NCBI RefSeq assembly: GCF_021130785.1
Contig: NC_060214.1
Coordinates: forward strand, 6,697,001-6,761,000
Source of the DNA: Homalodisca vitripennis
Lineage: Eukaryota > Arthropoda > Insecta > Hemiptera > Cicadellidae
Reading direction: 5' to 3'
Length of the DNA stretch: 64,000 nucleotides
The notes beneath the pieces were generated by a model that made no database searches, was not told where the DNA came from, and was given only the letters and a program-made list of their open reading frames with translations. Made by a program: the position numbers and the translations under genes. Of this stretch, positions 22,291-34,080 are shown in pieces (positions within the stretch are counted from its first letter, which is position 1; each line of letters begins with the position of its first letter).

Positions 22291-25200
22291 ATGACAGCCT
22301 ATAATTACTAGTAAAAGTGCACTAAGGAAACGGTATAATATTCCCCCAGTGCCTTTCTTTGAATTAACACTAAACACAGTGTATTTAATGTACAAGGCCA
22401 AGTTGATTGCACACAACTTAAGGAGCGATAACGCAGCTATACGACTTATACAGAATGTTGGCAACACTGTAAGATTGTCCGTCAGCACAATAAATTGTTT
22501 ACTGCTGACGCAAACGGTCGTAAGTGGCAGCGTCGGTTGATGTGTCGACCAGGCATCAGCAGGCCGTAACAGTGCTGTCTTATGGTTCCTGGGGGATTGG
22601 CAGTAAAGTAAATACCTCGGGTATGTCACAAGAGGTTGGCACAACTGCGGGAGTTGGTATTTTACATTAGAAGGTCCTATGAGTCCAATCAATGTGTGGC
22701 TTTTAGAGGAATAGTTGATAGAAAACTAATTTCTTCCTTAGACTACTATCGTGTATACAATCATCTTTCTAAAGTCTCTGCCGGCCCTTAAAGCAAGTTT
22801 GAAGTTTCAGTTTACAGCCTACAGTATGTCTCTATATTTATTCATTCTAGAACTATAATATGTTAAGAATATAATACTTAACATATATGTATAGAAATAT
22901 AATATGTCGTGAAATTCTATAGAAACAAGGTCCCATTATTTGTTTTGCAAAACTTTATAATTTTATAGATTGTTACCCAAACGACAACATATTTTTGTTT
23001 TAATGTGCCTTTCTCATTTATTTTGCACTGTAACTGTAATTCCTTACAATTTGACAAACTCTTTCTATAATAGTTGTAGCACAACTGATAAACTTTCCAT
23101 AAGTATAAACGTTTCTATAGTTTGATGTAGTGTTGGTTTTGAAGCTTTTAGAGAGTACGGTACATAAAAGCAAGCGTCTGATACCCTGTAGTAGTATAAC
23201 CGGCAGAAGTGTAATAAAGCAAACATATTAGTGGTTTGGCAATCATCTACTTAACTGTGAAAATTATCAAAATATATATATTATTACCTTATCTATAGAG
23301 AATTTAACGGAAAAAAAAATCTTTCAAGATCATGTTTTCTAGACCTTTTTTAAATAACGTATATAAATTTTACGAAGATAGGGGTTTCCAAAACATACAA
23401 ACGCAACCTTTAAGTTCAAGAGTGGTAAGAGTGAGGAATTTTTGTCATTCACTTGTCTGAATGGTTTTAGTCAATGGGGTAAAATAGCCTATATAATCAT
23501 TAAGTTAACTGGACTATTATGTTTTGTCTCACCTGTCTTCTTTTATGGTACACGCTTGTAAAGAATCGAAATCCGTTAAAGAATTAAAGTAAGTGTCTAA
23601 TTTTGTTTGCTGTTTGCCCCATTAAAGATTTTAAATGGAGGACATTTTAAAACCTTAAAATAATTTTCATTTGGCACCTATATTTTAATAGGTCGTAAAA
23701 AATATGGAAAGACACCCAATTATCTATACTGTTATAAAAAGCTTGAATGGTGTGGTTTGTGTTCGTGGTTGTGTTTCTCAATCACTTAAAATATAACTGG
23801 ACTGATTGTACATAAATTTTCTATGGACATTCATAGGGTCCCTGATTATTGTACAGCCCTATTCTCATTTCGAAAACTCTCACTGGTCTTTAATGTTGCA
23901 TTGTAGAAAAAAAGTATTATTAATTGAAAGATGTGCCTGTTAAATGTAATCAACAAATCAGTTTATTCTGATAGAAAAAAAGTTATTTTTTATGTTTTGA
24001 AAATATTTTTCGTATATAAGGATTGCTTTCAAAGAAATACAAAAGGTTGTGTTTAAATTAGGCTTGATTCTAAAATAAAAGCCCGATTAAAGCCTTGTAG
24101 CCTATAGAGTAGTAGTGCCTGTAAAGTTACATCAAAGTAACCAAATTTAACATGGGCCGAGATAGAAAGGTATGCAACGCCATTTATATTATTCTCAACC
24201 TAGAAAGAAATAGGAACGTAAAGAACATCTTCTAGCTAGCCAATCAGATAACACTAAGGACGGTTAGGGCCACCATTTATATTGATACTTTTTAATAAGG
24301 GCTACTAATACTATTTTCAATGTTAAATACCTATTACTTACTCAACATATGTCTCGTATTTAATCCCGGGGTCGAGTGTCAATTTGCATATTAGAGGCAC
24401 AAAACCTCGTTTTTCTTGAAATCGAAAGTGAAATTCCACTAAGAAAGAAATCTATAGAAACCCACATTAGTTATCGTGGATGTTTAAATAATACGGTATA
24501 CAAAGGTTTAAAAATATGAAATAAAAAAATTTTAAATCAAAACTTTTTTAGCTTGACACATTTTTAAAGCCAACTATCAGACACGTAAATTAAATACATT
24601 ATGGTGGAACAGCGTCCACTATTCATATACATACCCTTAGAGTGTTTACTTTCAGTCTCATTATCTAGTCATATAACGATGATATAAATATTTCTCCTGT
24701 GCCAGATAGTAGGTTGTAAATGTCTCGAGGTTAGGACAAATATAATATGGGAAAAAATTATAGTTTCGTATTTTTAACCCTTTCGTTACCTTCCCGTTTC
24801 GACCTCTACCTAGCTTCGCTGACAATCGATTTATTCCTGAGGACAAATATCTCTATTTATTTTAAGAAATCCCAGTTTCTGAGCAATGGTGAAAATCGGT
24901 TCTCTGGTCCTGACTAATTCTTCCCTTGTGTTAGTTGATTTTAGTTATCACATTACGATGACAGAGATCGCGACTGAATTTGGGCCCTTTTGATTGTATC
25001 GCCAAATTGATATAGCTCCGATTCGATTTCAAACATTTAAGAAAAGCCTTGATTAATTAAAAGAGGGATTTAAATATTACTCCAAAACATAGTTTCAAAA
25101 TTCAAATAAACATGTTAGAATGAGGAAGTATCTCGTAGATTAAACACAGATTTTCCTTTATAAAATATCTATAATTTATTAAACTCCTACGTAACATTTG

Positions 25201-25423
25201 TGGCATAAAATTATGTTTATTATAACAAAAATATTCTAAATAATTGCAACTTTCATTAGGTTATACGCAGCTAACACATTCATGTTCTATAGGGACATGA
25301 TTTAATATAGAAACTGAGAACGAGGCAACGCTAGCACATTAGATTTTACATTCTACACAAACATGATTTATGAAGAAAACTACTACGTAAATAGCAACCG
25401 AATCAAAGCAACCGATCATAACA
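22291..25423. other. Long AT-rich non-coding stretch
   Basis: No gene or named element was recognised across about 3 kb. A small palindrome, ATATGTTAAG…CTTAACATAT, lies near 22,858-22,886. A few more GC-balanced phrases (24,110-24,290) show no family resemblance. Confidence 0.4.
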
Positions 25424-26760
25424 GTTTTTTTATTTGATACATGATCCCATGTGCCTGACACAGCACGTGCGGGATTCTGAAAAAACAAGCATCTTTAATA
25501 CAATTTTTTGATACGGCTACTATATTCGTACAGTGCAATACTCCCAGGAAAAGTCTACTCTAGAATTAAATTACTTTTCATAACTAATAACGATAGCAAT
25601 AACAATAACAATCCATAATAACAATTTAAAACTATCAAATACAACATTTTAAAACAAAACTACACCCCAACAAAACACAATAAATACTATTACAATTACA
25701 CCAACAAAACAAACATTTTCTGACTAAAAGGTATTCCAAGTGACTCCCAGTACATGTAAGCTCTCTCATGAGTCTACACCCATATGTATAAGTTATTGAT
25801 TAATAAATAAATTAAATAAATAAATAACAACAATATAAACAAACAATAACTATCAATAAACATCTAAATTCATAACAACAATAAAGATCAACAATAATGA
25901 TGACAATAAACAACAACAAAAACTAACAATAAACATTTAAATTCATAACAGCAATAAATATCAACAATAACAACAAATAATAAACGTCTAAATTCAATAA
26001 CAGGATAATAAAACTTTAAACCAAAAAAATTCAGTAACAGAACTCAATAAATATAATTAAATATATAAAACTGTTCAACTAGAAAGCCATAATCAGGAAT
26101 CACATCATGGAGCATTTCATTATATTATAATTTGGCGAATATATTGTTTAGCTTTCATCTTAAATTTTGGTTTGCTTTCAAACAACAACTCGTCGCTGCC
26201 TTGTATGATGAAATTATTAAATATTTTAATTCCTGCATAAGTAAACTGTTTTCTAGCCATTTCCTTGTTCAGGTTTTCAGTTTTAATTGTAAATTTAGAA
26301 GACAGGCGTGTATTTCGAGAATACTCATTAAATTCATATCTGTACAGATTTTTATGAATATACAATAAGCAGCACAGTGCATATAGTTGATTGAAAGTAA
26401 ATATATTTCATTCCTCAAAAATATGTGTTACCCTGTCAAATTTTCTTAGATGATGAATATTTCTAATTGCAAATCGTTGAATCATAATAACATTTTTCAG
26501 GATAGTATTGTATGTACCTCCATAGTCGATAATACCATATCGCATTGTTCCCTCAAACCATGAAAAATAAAGTTGCTTAAGATGCTCCGGTCTGAGAAAT
26601 TCCCTCATATGATACAAGGCATAGTTTATTTTACTTAACCTTGTAGTTAAATCCAATGCATAACAATCCCATAAGTTATCGAGGTTCCAACTACGAGCCG
26701 ATATACTACTAAAAATAGAAAACTACCATCCATAAATGTCGAATGCCGTGCTTGGCTAAG
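25424..26760 (-). mobile_element. Non-LTR retrotransposon, family B, 5'-truncated
   Basis: On the minus strand, a decayed reverse-transcriptase C-terminus (26,120-26,690) is followed by a long 3' region rich in GTT and ATT words. The 3' end appears to be 'gatcatgtatcaaataaaaaaa' near 25,424. A GC-containing phrase just before it ('cccgcacgtgctgtgtcagg') gives a short hairpin. The protein differs from LINE copy A, so this is a separate family. The 5' boundary near 26,760 is where the frame loses all resemblance. The left boundary is set by the A-rich tail and is approximate. Confidence 0.55.
26120..26689 (-). pseudogene. Reverse transcriptase C-terminal fragment with an in-frame stop (family B)
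   Basis: The minus-strand frame opens with 'NLDNLWDCYALDLTTRLSKI' and continues 'NYALYHMREFLRPEHLKQLYFSWFEG', 'RYGIIDYGG' and 'IQRFAIRNI'. It is then interrupted by one TGA after 'VTHIFEE' and resumes in the same frame with 'NIFTFNQLYALCCLLYIHKN', ending 'KFKMKAKQYIRQIII'. The order 'yalr…l…lk.lY.s.f.s.lrYGi..wG…i…Qk.aiR.i' is typical of the region after the palm domain in jockey/CR1/RTE-type LINEs. The catalytic core lies upstream and is missing. The stop and the lack of a start mark it as dead. Confidence 0.68.
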
Positions 26761-26827
26761 TATTAGCGAAAGCTTTACCTAAAAACGCTTTACTCCTAAA
26801 ATATTTCAACAGTTTTTTTGTATGGAT

Positions 26828-26906
26828 ACGTTAATTTAGATATTACCGTACCCGAATCGTATTTGAGTCCCGGACCCTGGGTTGATGCTAACCTCTGAGC
26901 TATCAG
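26828..26906 (-). pseudogene. tRNA-like relic with A and B boxes
   Basis: The minus strand reads 'tgatagctcagaggttagca' (a good A box, TAGCTCAGAGG) and, after a shortened middle, 'ccgggactcaaatacga' (a B box with changes from GGTTCAAATCC). The anticodon arm seems to be lost or scrambled. This could be a tRNA pseudogene or the head of an old SINE. It will not fold as a functional tRNA. Confidence 0.42.
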
Positions 26907-26996
26907 GATTAGATAATGAGATTGAATTTAAAATGTGTTTTTGGATGAAATCTGAGAACAATAAACTTTATCATGGGACCCCTGTTTGAAGCTATC

Positions 26997-27002
<6 letters not shown>

Positions 27003-27062
<60 letters not shown>

Positions 27063-27071
27063 ACACACACA
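27003..27071 (+). repeat. Poly(A) tract of ~59 bases followed by (CA)5
   Basis: An uninterrupted run of about 59 A residues is followed by ACACACACAC. An AATAAA lies at about 26,950, some 50 bases upstream. The run may be the tail of a retrotransposed copy on the plus strand, but nothing recognisable precedes it. It may also be collapsed or inflated in the assembly. The long poly-F minus frame across it is an artefact. Confidence 0.9.
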
Positions 27072-28004
27072 GGGAATTAACACTTTAGATACAAAAATCG
27101 AAATTTGTCTTAGTGTCTGAGGAATACGGTTGACATTTATCCAGAGATTATCGAAGAATAACGGAATATTTAGGGTGCTGTGCACTATTTTACATTTTTG
27201 CCCCTGATTTCCCATGTTTCGATAAAAATTAACGATTTTACAAAAACATGGAATCTTTTTATAAAAGAACAAAAAATGTAAATAACTCAAGGTAGGCTAA
27301 TAATAAAAAATGTACTTACCCAAATAAAAATGTTTTTCTTCCATGAATATGTATGAGATGAAAAATGTATTTATTTATAGAAGGGAGATTTGGACTTTAA
27401 AATAATCTCTTCTACTTAACCTCTAAACACATACAGTATATACTATATACATGCATAAAATAATTCCTAATACAAAATGGAAAATTGCATGTAGAAAAAA
27501 ACTACGCTTAATTACATCGTGTATCCAACATACAAATATATATTTTCAAATTTCATTCTTTAAAAAAAATATTTTATTTTACTTCGCAGTAGAGATAAAA
27601 CTGCACTCAACACACATTTTTATTGGTTTGGCAATAAAAATACAATTTTTGTAATGCTTTGAAATTACTGTTTATGTTAGGATTTTTACACATTTTTAAG
27701 TTCATAATTTGTAATTTGTTTACAGTCACAGAATGTCAATAGAAGAAATCTATATTTCAAAGATATGATATATACAATTTTTGTTAAAAAGTAAAAAATA
27801 CAAAAATAAAATTCTTGTATATCTGTACGTTATTATTATACTATTTCAACAGTTACGGGAACGTCCGTGTTACAGGACGTTAGTATTTCTCTGTATTACT
27901 TTACACGTTGATATCTGGACGTGAGAGCCCAAAGGGTTAGGAAATCTTCATCAATGACTTTTCTCATATTTAGGTGTTCTCCCGGTTTGGAAGAATGGGC
28001 GGTT
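27072..28004. other. AT-rich non-coding stretch
   Basis: No gene or element was recognised up to the GC-rich arm of the inverted-repeat element. Confidence 0.45.
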
Positions 28005-30310
28005 TTTGCCGCCAACACTGGTCGCTACGGCGCGGCTGGAGTCCAAGGTGAACAGAGCGGAGTGTGGAGTAGGCCCCGCTCGATAGTAGAGTACAGTGTA
28101 CACGCGGCAGTGAGCCGTCGCCACAGTGTACGAAAGGTTGGGGGGGGGGGGGGGACACACATAACCGCACCGTGCCCGACACGTGAGTCGGCCGATTGTC
28201 GGTGCGGGCTCGGGCTCGGTTACCGTGAGGCCACACATTGTCCGTATGCAGTCCGGAGCACAACAATGTCACTGTTTGTACTAGAGCATGTTTCTTTTGA
28301 ATTCGAAGTGACAGATACTTAAAAAATATTCGGAATATTAAGTATTGCTTGATATGAATGTTTAATTTCATTTTTGTTATTTTTATTAATCGCTGTGGGT
28401 GAATGAAACATTGTAATGCTACAGTAAAGCTTTGTACAATCAGCTAGTATGTAAAATTTGTAAATATCATTATCTTGGTTATATTTTTTATCCCTATAAT
28501 TCTTGTTCATTGTGTTTCATTGCAATGAATTTCGGTCAAATCCAAATACACTATAAACAGTATATTTAGTGTTTTTTGTATTAAACCCCAAGAGCTATAG
28601 TGTGATGCCAGAGAGTTTGCCATGTTGCAAGGCCTTTTTATAATAATTTGTAAAAACATAGTAAATATGTGTAAAATATATACTAGAGAAACTGTACAAA
28701 AAAAAACAGATTTTACAAAATGTTTTTTCTTTTATAGCTCCGAGACAAATAATTGATTGGCCAGAATTAGTCAAAAATAGTAGATAACATAAATATATTT
28801 TATAAAAAATTAGAGTATGGTTGATCGGTCAAATGATATTGAGTATTTGTTTAAGATAATACATTAGTGTATGGTTAGTCCTGTCTGCTAAGTTAATAAT
28901 AATATTTAATAATATATTTATAGACACGTTAGAAAACCATTATAAAATAATTATTTATAATATAATATTTAATGTTACATGTGTAAAGCCTAATATTTGA
29001 ATTGTAAATCATGCATAAATCCTTTTTGTTTAATACAGCACACTAGTTATACTAAATTTAAACTTTGAAACGTAAGAGTACATTATTTACTAGTCATAAG
29101 GGCTACAATAACTCATTTTTATCATTTCCATTCTTGCTCGATTCCGCTATTTTTATTTTTTACACCTTTTTGTATAGAGTATCCCCAACACAGGCACAGT
29201 CCTCTTATGGGGTACCTACATTTCCCTTATTTTGTAAATCTATTGGCCTAATTATTAGTTTAAAAAAAAAAAAAAAGAAAAATCTAAAAGGATTTAACGT
29301 ACTTTTTATATTTTATTACTCTAAGTACATAAATTTGAAATAAAGTAAGTAGATAACAGTTTTTTTTATTTGTTATTTTACTGCTATTGTAAATACGTTA
29401 TGTCATAGTATTATTTATTATTAGGGTAAGCACTGGCAATAATATTTATTTGTAATATTCAGTTTGTTATTATGGGGAAATAAATGATTTATTATTATTA
29501 TTTATTTTTAACATGGGTTTTTTCTTGCTTGAAAATCTGATTGTAAATAAAATATTATTATTTTAATGAAGTGAAAAGAATAAAAAAATAAAAATGTCAT
29601 ATAAACATTCTAAATATGACCCTTACAAAATACCCGAATAAATGTATCAAGTAACTTCAATACATCAAAGAAAATAAATTTTCGCGCAAATAATTACATG
29701 TTGTTATTTTTTAATCAATGAAAAATGTTATTTATAGATTTTTTCATTAATTCAATTTAGTTGTTTACAATTACTTAAGGTACAACATGGTTTTCAAATT
29801 TGTTGTAATAAGAAAATATGCACAATAAGAAAATATGACTAGTTTACTCTAAGGTAAGAAAATGTAATACTTTTAATAATAAATATGATTTTGTGTACGA
29901 ACACAGGATGTAGAGTTAGTAGGCTATACTAAATAATTCACTAAAATAGAACGTGTAGACTACTTAAATAGTTTTGAAAAGAAGAACGCAACAGTAAACA
30001 ACATATGATGCCGCTCGTAGACCGCACCGTGCCCGTCAAAATTCAAAACTAAACATATCGGTGACGGTGCGCGGCACGGGTGCGGCCAACGACGGTCTGG
30101 TGTCGGTGCGGACATGTGGGACTTGTAGGTTGAAAACTGCGCTGCAATTCTTTCACCGTATGACGGCCAGCATACGGCCGACTGACGTGTCGGGCGCGGG
30201 TGCGGTTATGTGTGTCCCAACCTTTATGAATGGAGGGTTGCCATGGCAACGCCGCCGCGCTCGAGCGGTACCAGTGCTGCCATCTGTGTGCGGCGCACCC
30301 AACTAGCTCG
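28005..30310. mobile_element. 2.3-kb inverted-repeat element with GC-rich arms
   Basis: GC- and CpG-rich arms face each other. In the left arm (28,005-28,260), 'gacacacataaccgcacc' is followed by 'gcccgacacgtgagtcggcc'. On the opposite strand of the right arm (30,010-30,310), the match is 'gacacacataaccgcaccc' then 'gcgcccgacacgtcagtcgg'. 'aaaggttggg' borders both. Outside this, 'cactggt-cgct…ggcgcggc' is also shared in inverted order, so the arms extend at least 200 bp. The ~1.7 kb between them is A/T-rich and holds no transposase frame. The structure fits a non-autonomous DNA transposon with subterminal GC-rich repeats. No target duplication could be fixed. Frames in the arms are composition effects. 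Confidence 0.6.
28140..28154 (+). repeat. G15 homopolymer within the left arm
   Basis: A run of 15 G residues follows 'aaaggtt'. In the right arm the same position has only three G residues, so the run expanded after the arms formed. It could form G-quadruplex structures. Confidence 0.9.
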
Positions 30311-32749
30311 GCACCCGCCCGTGTTTTATTTGCTTTTTATTGAACGTAATGTAGTGGTAAAGACGATACTATGTCATTTTACTACGGTGTTTTACTGTCG
30401 ATCCGCCATCACGTCAGACCCTGTATTTTATGGATTATGAAATAGCTTTTCGTGCGGTTACTACAAAACTTGTGCCGCTGTTCGCTGCATTATTCCGTTT
30501 CTCTGGCAGCCCCCGCCGCCGGTTTCTCTCCTACATGCCAGTGATGAAAGTGTTTTAGGTTAGAATCGGGTAGGTCTAAGGAACTGTTTGCACAGTCTCC
30601 AGAACTGTTTAAAATATTTTCAGCAGATTAAGTAGAGAATGTCTAATAAATCTTACCTACCATCTATTGCTATTTGTATATATTATTTTGGTTCGAATTG
30701 TAGAATCGATAACGATAATTCAGCTGATCCTTAAAGAGTTTGCATTAAACCACGACATTAACATTTTTAAAATTAAATACAAATTTTAATAATACATATG
30801 GTTTATTTTTAAATTCATAAAATTCATTTTTGATTACAGGATATTGAGAATAAAATTGTGTAGTATTTATACTAATTCCATAAAGTAAATATTTTGCCTA
30901 AAACATATATGTGCTTATTTCAGAGACATTTCTAATGAATCAAAAAATATAAAAATATTTGAGTAATCAAATCAAAACTACATGTTATGTATTTCAATTC
31001 TAGGGACATACACATGGCAACTAATGCAAATTAAGACAAACATTTGTCTTGTCATTTATAAATTATTAATGAACAATTATCTATTCCCTGCAGAATCATA
31101 ACCTGCTAACCTTTTATTTATGAGATAATGATGATGGAAATACCGTACAAATTCATATTCTTTACTATTTTACTTAAGAATAAAACATGTAAAGTAAAAA
31201 ATTTGCAAAGCACACTTATTTAGATGTTTTAAAAACCAGGTACCTGTTAGTAGGCGTGATATTTACCACATGTGATCGGCAGAATCCCCTACGTTAATTA
31301 ATTATGTATTTAAAGCAAGTTTACGACAGATTATAATTAAATCCATGTATACTTTAAAATAAATTCCTTCCAAGTTAATATAAATTACTAAAAAAAATAA
31401 ATAATGATAGAAGGACAATATTTTTACACTATTTCACCATTTCCTTTGATCAACGGAGAAATGGACTTTTTATAATAATAAATTGACATTTTTTACACAA
31501 TTATTACTCACAAATCAAGGCGCTCTACCTTTTTTTATTATTGATAATAAAGAAATAAAACCCAGCACATTGATATTTGTAAACATCTACCGTGTGAAAC
31601 CATTACAGAATTCGTTCAGCTGTGGGGGATGGAGAGTTAGAAGAAAACCCTAAACGAGAGAATATATAAAACATTTACTTCCAACTAATGTACTTCAATA
31701 AGAACAGAATCCCTAAAACTGATCGCAAAAAATTGTAGATTCGAAAATGGCAGCTATTTAAAGTTATTTCATTACGTCAGAACGATTGTTATAAATAAAC
31801 CAGGAAATGACTAAATAATTTGTTATTTGTTACTAGCAAACACAAACTGTGCACTTCAATGAAGTGTACAAGTCCGGAGGTCATACATAGCCTCGGTAAA
31901 ATTACTTCTTGACTCAAAATTTATTTCTATTTGGTACGCAACTGCTGAGTGTCACACGTAACTTAATGATAAAACCATGTCGTCCGTATAGTATAGTTTA
32001 AAAAGAAAATTATCTGCGGGAAACTTACCTGCGGGAACACAAGGAAATCCCGCGATATTACATAATATTTGCGATAGTAGGCGCAAAGTAGCCGATCATG
32101 TTTGTGTGTAATGGTCGACATTTTTAAAAGTGCATAAATAGTTTTAATATTTCTGAAAGCCTTTTCTTATGAGCTTTAAAATTCATCACTAGTCGTTACA
32201 GAGAGCATCATGGTAACCTTTATTCCGTAAATTTGTAATGACAATGTTTCATACTTAGAATTAAATTTCAAACTTTGCAAACAAAAATAATTATTAATTT
32301 TGTGTACGAGATAGGCACACTAATACAATACAATTTTTAACTCATTATTTTGAGAGTACATTCCAAACTGACGCAGAGATGGAAGTGATAAAAATTAAAA
32401 CGCATTGTTTCATGCACGTTTTATTTGAGGAAAATGAATAATTTATCATAATTTTTACAGTACCTTACATAACATATTTTATATTGTGCTCTATATTTTT
32501 TAAATTTCCAATTTCAAATAAATACTCATTGTAAGTTCCACAATTTTCTAGAGGTACCATCCTGGATCATTCGACAAGGGAGGACATTGTTTCAATAGAT
32601 CAGGTCGCGAGCACTTTGTACAAATGCTAAAACTAATCAATTAAGTAATAAACATTGCTAATTTAACTTCCGCTCATGATACACATCTAGTTTAAGGTCT
32701 ATTAATTACATTCAAACTAAAATATTTGTACACGCTTCTTTACAGTTTT
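30311..32749. other. AT-rich non-coding stretch
   Basis: Apart from a modestly GC-rich phrase at 30,470-30,545 next to the element, I see no gene, RNA or repeat. Confidence 0.45.
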
Positions 32750-33120
32750 CATCTGTAAGAAAGAGTTCATCCAAACTCCAGACCAGAAATCAATAGCATT
32801 CTTCCTCTGAAAAATAGAAACCCATGTTTCAAGTTTCTAAGATCTTAATAGCAATAGTTATTAAACGTACAGGCAGATGGACTGGCAGACAAACGAACGG
32901 AATGTCCTTTAATATTTTGATCCCAAAATCAATAGGATTCGTCCTTGGACCAAGAGACCATTCCTTTTGACCTTCCAAACCTTTAAGGAGGTTTAGCTAT
33001 CGCATAGACAAGCAGACGGGTGTCTGTTCTTTGAGAATACCAATAGAAACTTTTCAAATCTCTAGGATTCTAAAATCAACCATCATCACGCAGACGGGCG
33101 GACTGCTCTTTTAGCGTACC
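32750..33120 (-). repeat. Dispersed copy of the 0.4-1.1-kb repeat family
   Basis: Minus-strand words include 'aatcctattgattttggga', 'ttggtccaaggacgaat' and 'agacacccgtctgcttgtct', with a recurring 'tttcaaatctctagga' (plus strand), matching the ~125-bp family at the start of the window. The repeat resumes at 34,073 after the LINE insertion: 'taccaaga' at 33,117-33,124 continues as 'gaagcgtttcaaatctct' at 34,077. This mirrors the uninterrupted 'taccaatagaaacttttc' at about 33,040. Confidence 0.65.
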
Positions 33121-33124
33121 AAGA

Positions 33125-34072
33125 TAATAATAATAATCTCTTTATTGTATTGTTTTAACAATTTTTACATCGTATCGCAAACGTCAACAGTTTAAGTCAA
33201 TTTACACGGTTTCATCTACATATGCATACACCTTCATACTCACAATTCAAACAATCATTCAAGACAAAATCGCATTGACCTCAGATCCAGCACTCTCAAG
33301 TATTCCAGCGGCTTATCAGGAATTCATCAACAGAGTAGAAAGCCTTGGACACCAAAAGGAGTCTGAAACGCTTTTTAAATTGATTTCGATTATTGGAAAT
33401 TTTGGTTTCTGTAGGGAGCCTGTTGATTAATCTGACACCAACTTCTTGCGGTAGATGTTGCGCTAATGTCAATCTGCGTTGATGAGTTCGAAAGTTGTCC
33501 CTGCCTCTCGTTCCATACTGATGAACGTTCCTGCCACGAATCAAGCGCACCTTGATCTGCAGTACATGATCACCTCAAAAATATAGAGACAGAGCAGTCA
33601 GCAGTCTCGACTCCTTGAAATATTCCTTACACGACTGTCTGTAATTCAAATTTTCAATGATCACAACAGCCTTTTTCGGAGTATGAATACGCGCTACATT
33701 TTGTTTTATGCACGACTACCCCAAAGTCTTATTCCATGAGGATGGATTAGGCCATGGTAGGGCATTATTAAAACTTTCACTAGATTGCGCAGAGCATTAT
33801 ATACCTGGGTAAATCTAGCACAAATCCTGCCAACGTGATCGCTCCAGGCCAGTCCTTCGTCCAAAAGTAGCTACTCCTAAATACTTTGTGGGATTATTTT
33901 ATTCGAGAAGATCATCATCCATAAATATAGCCGGACGCACCACTGACGAAGGGCGAAATTAACTACAATTTTTTTTAACGGATTTGTTTTTCAGATGAAA
34001 TACTGAATTCGTGTGTTCAATTCCACGAAAGAGGTGATTTTGATTTGCTCTTTTCAAGCAGACGATTCTGTA
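33125..34072 (-). mobile_element. 5'-truncated non-LTR retrotransposon (LINE copy B of family A)
   Basis: This is the same family as 12,884-13,901, on the minus strand. The 3' end is 'aataaagagattattattatta'. Both flanks carry AAGA (33,121-33,124 and 34,073-34,076), a likely short target duplication, and the host repeat reads through when the element is removed. The 5' end (34,072, minus-strand 'tacagaatcgtctgcttg') aligns base for base with copy A from its 'tac' at 12,889, so the two truncations lie within about 5 bp of each other. Confidence 0.8.
33296..34060 (-). pseudogene. Reverse transcriptase C-terminal fragment, frameshifted (LINE copy B)
   Basis: The last 84 codons (33,296-33,550) are open and align with copy A: 'GRNVHQYGTRGRDNFRTHQR', 'LAQHLPQEVGVRLINRLPTE' and 'QFKKRFRLLLVSKAFYSVDE'. 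Upstream, the same protein is recognisable only in pieces across changed frames, for example 'aattacagacagtcgtgtaa' matching copy A's 'NYRESC'. A frame change lies near 33,550 in the 'tcaaggtgcgcttgattcg' region. The copy is older than copy A. The whole N-terminal half, including the catalytic box, is missing. Confidence 0.78.
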
Positions 34073-34080
34073 AAGAGAAG

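Noticed and set aside
22123..22692. 189-codon minus frame, one of the longest in the window
   Set aside because: Its first part lies in the GCTGAGCG repeat, whose other copies lack the frame. The remainder has no recognisable motif, and a membrane-like composition is expected from T-rich codons.
26928..27290. 120-codon minus frame rich in phenylalanine
   Set aside because: It is the read-through of a ~59-base A-run plus flanking A/T-rich sequence, not a protein.
27921..28371. Overlapping 95-133-codon frames on both strands in the GC-rich arm
   Set aside because: GC-rich, stop-poor DNA yields long frames by chance. They cross the G15 run and have no family resemblance.
30049..30440. Overlapping frames in the right GC-rich arm
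   Set aside because: Same composition effect; the matching arm at 28 kb does not keep these frames.
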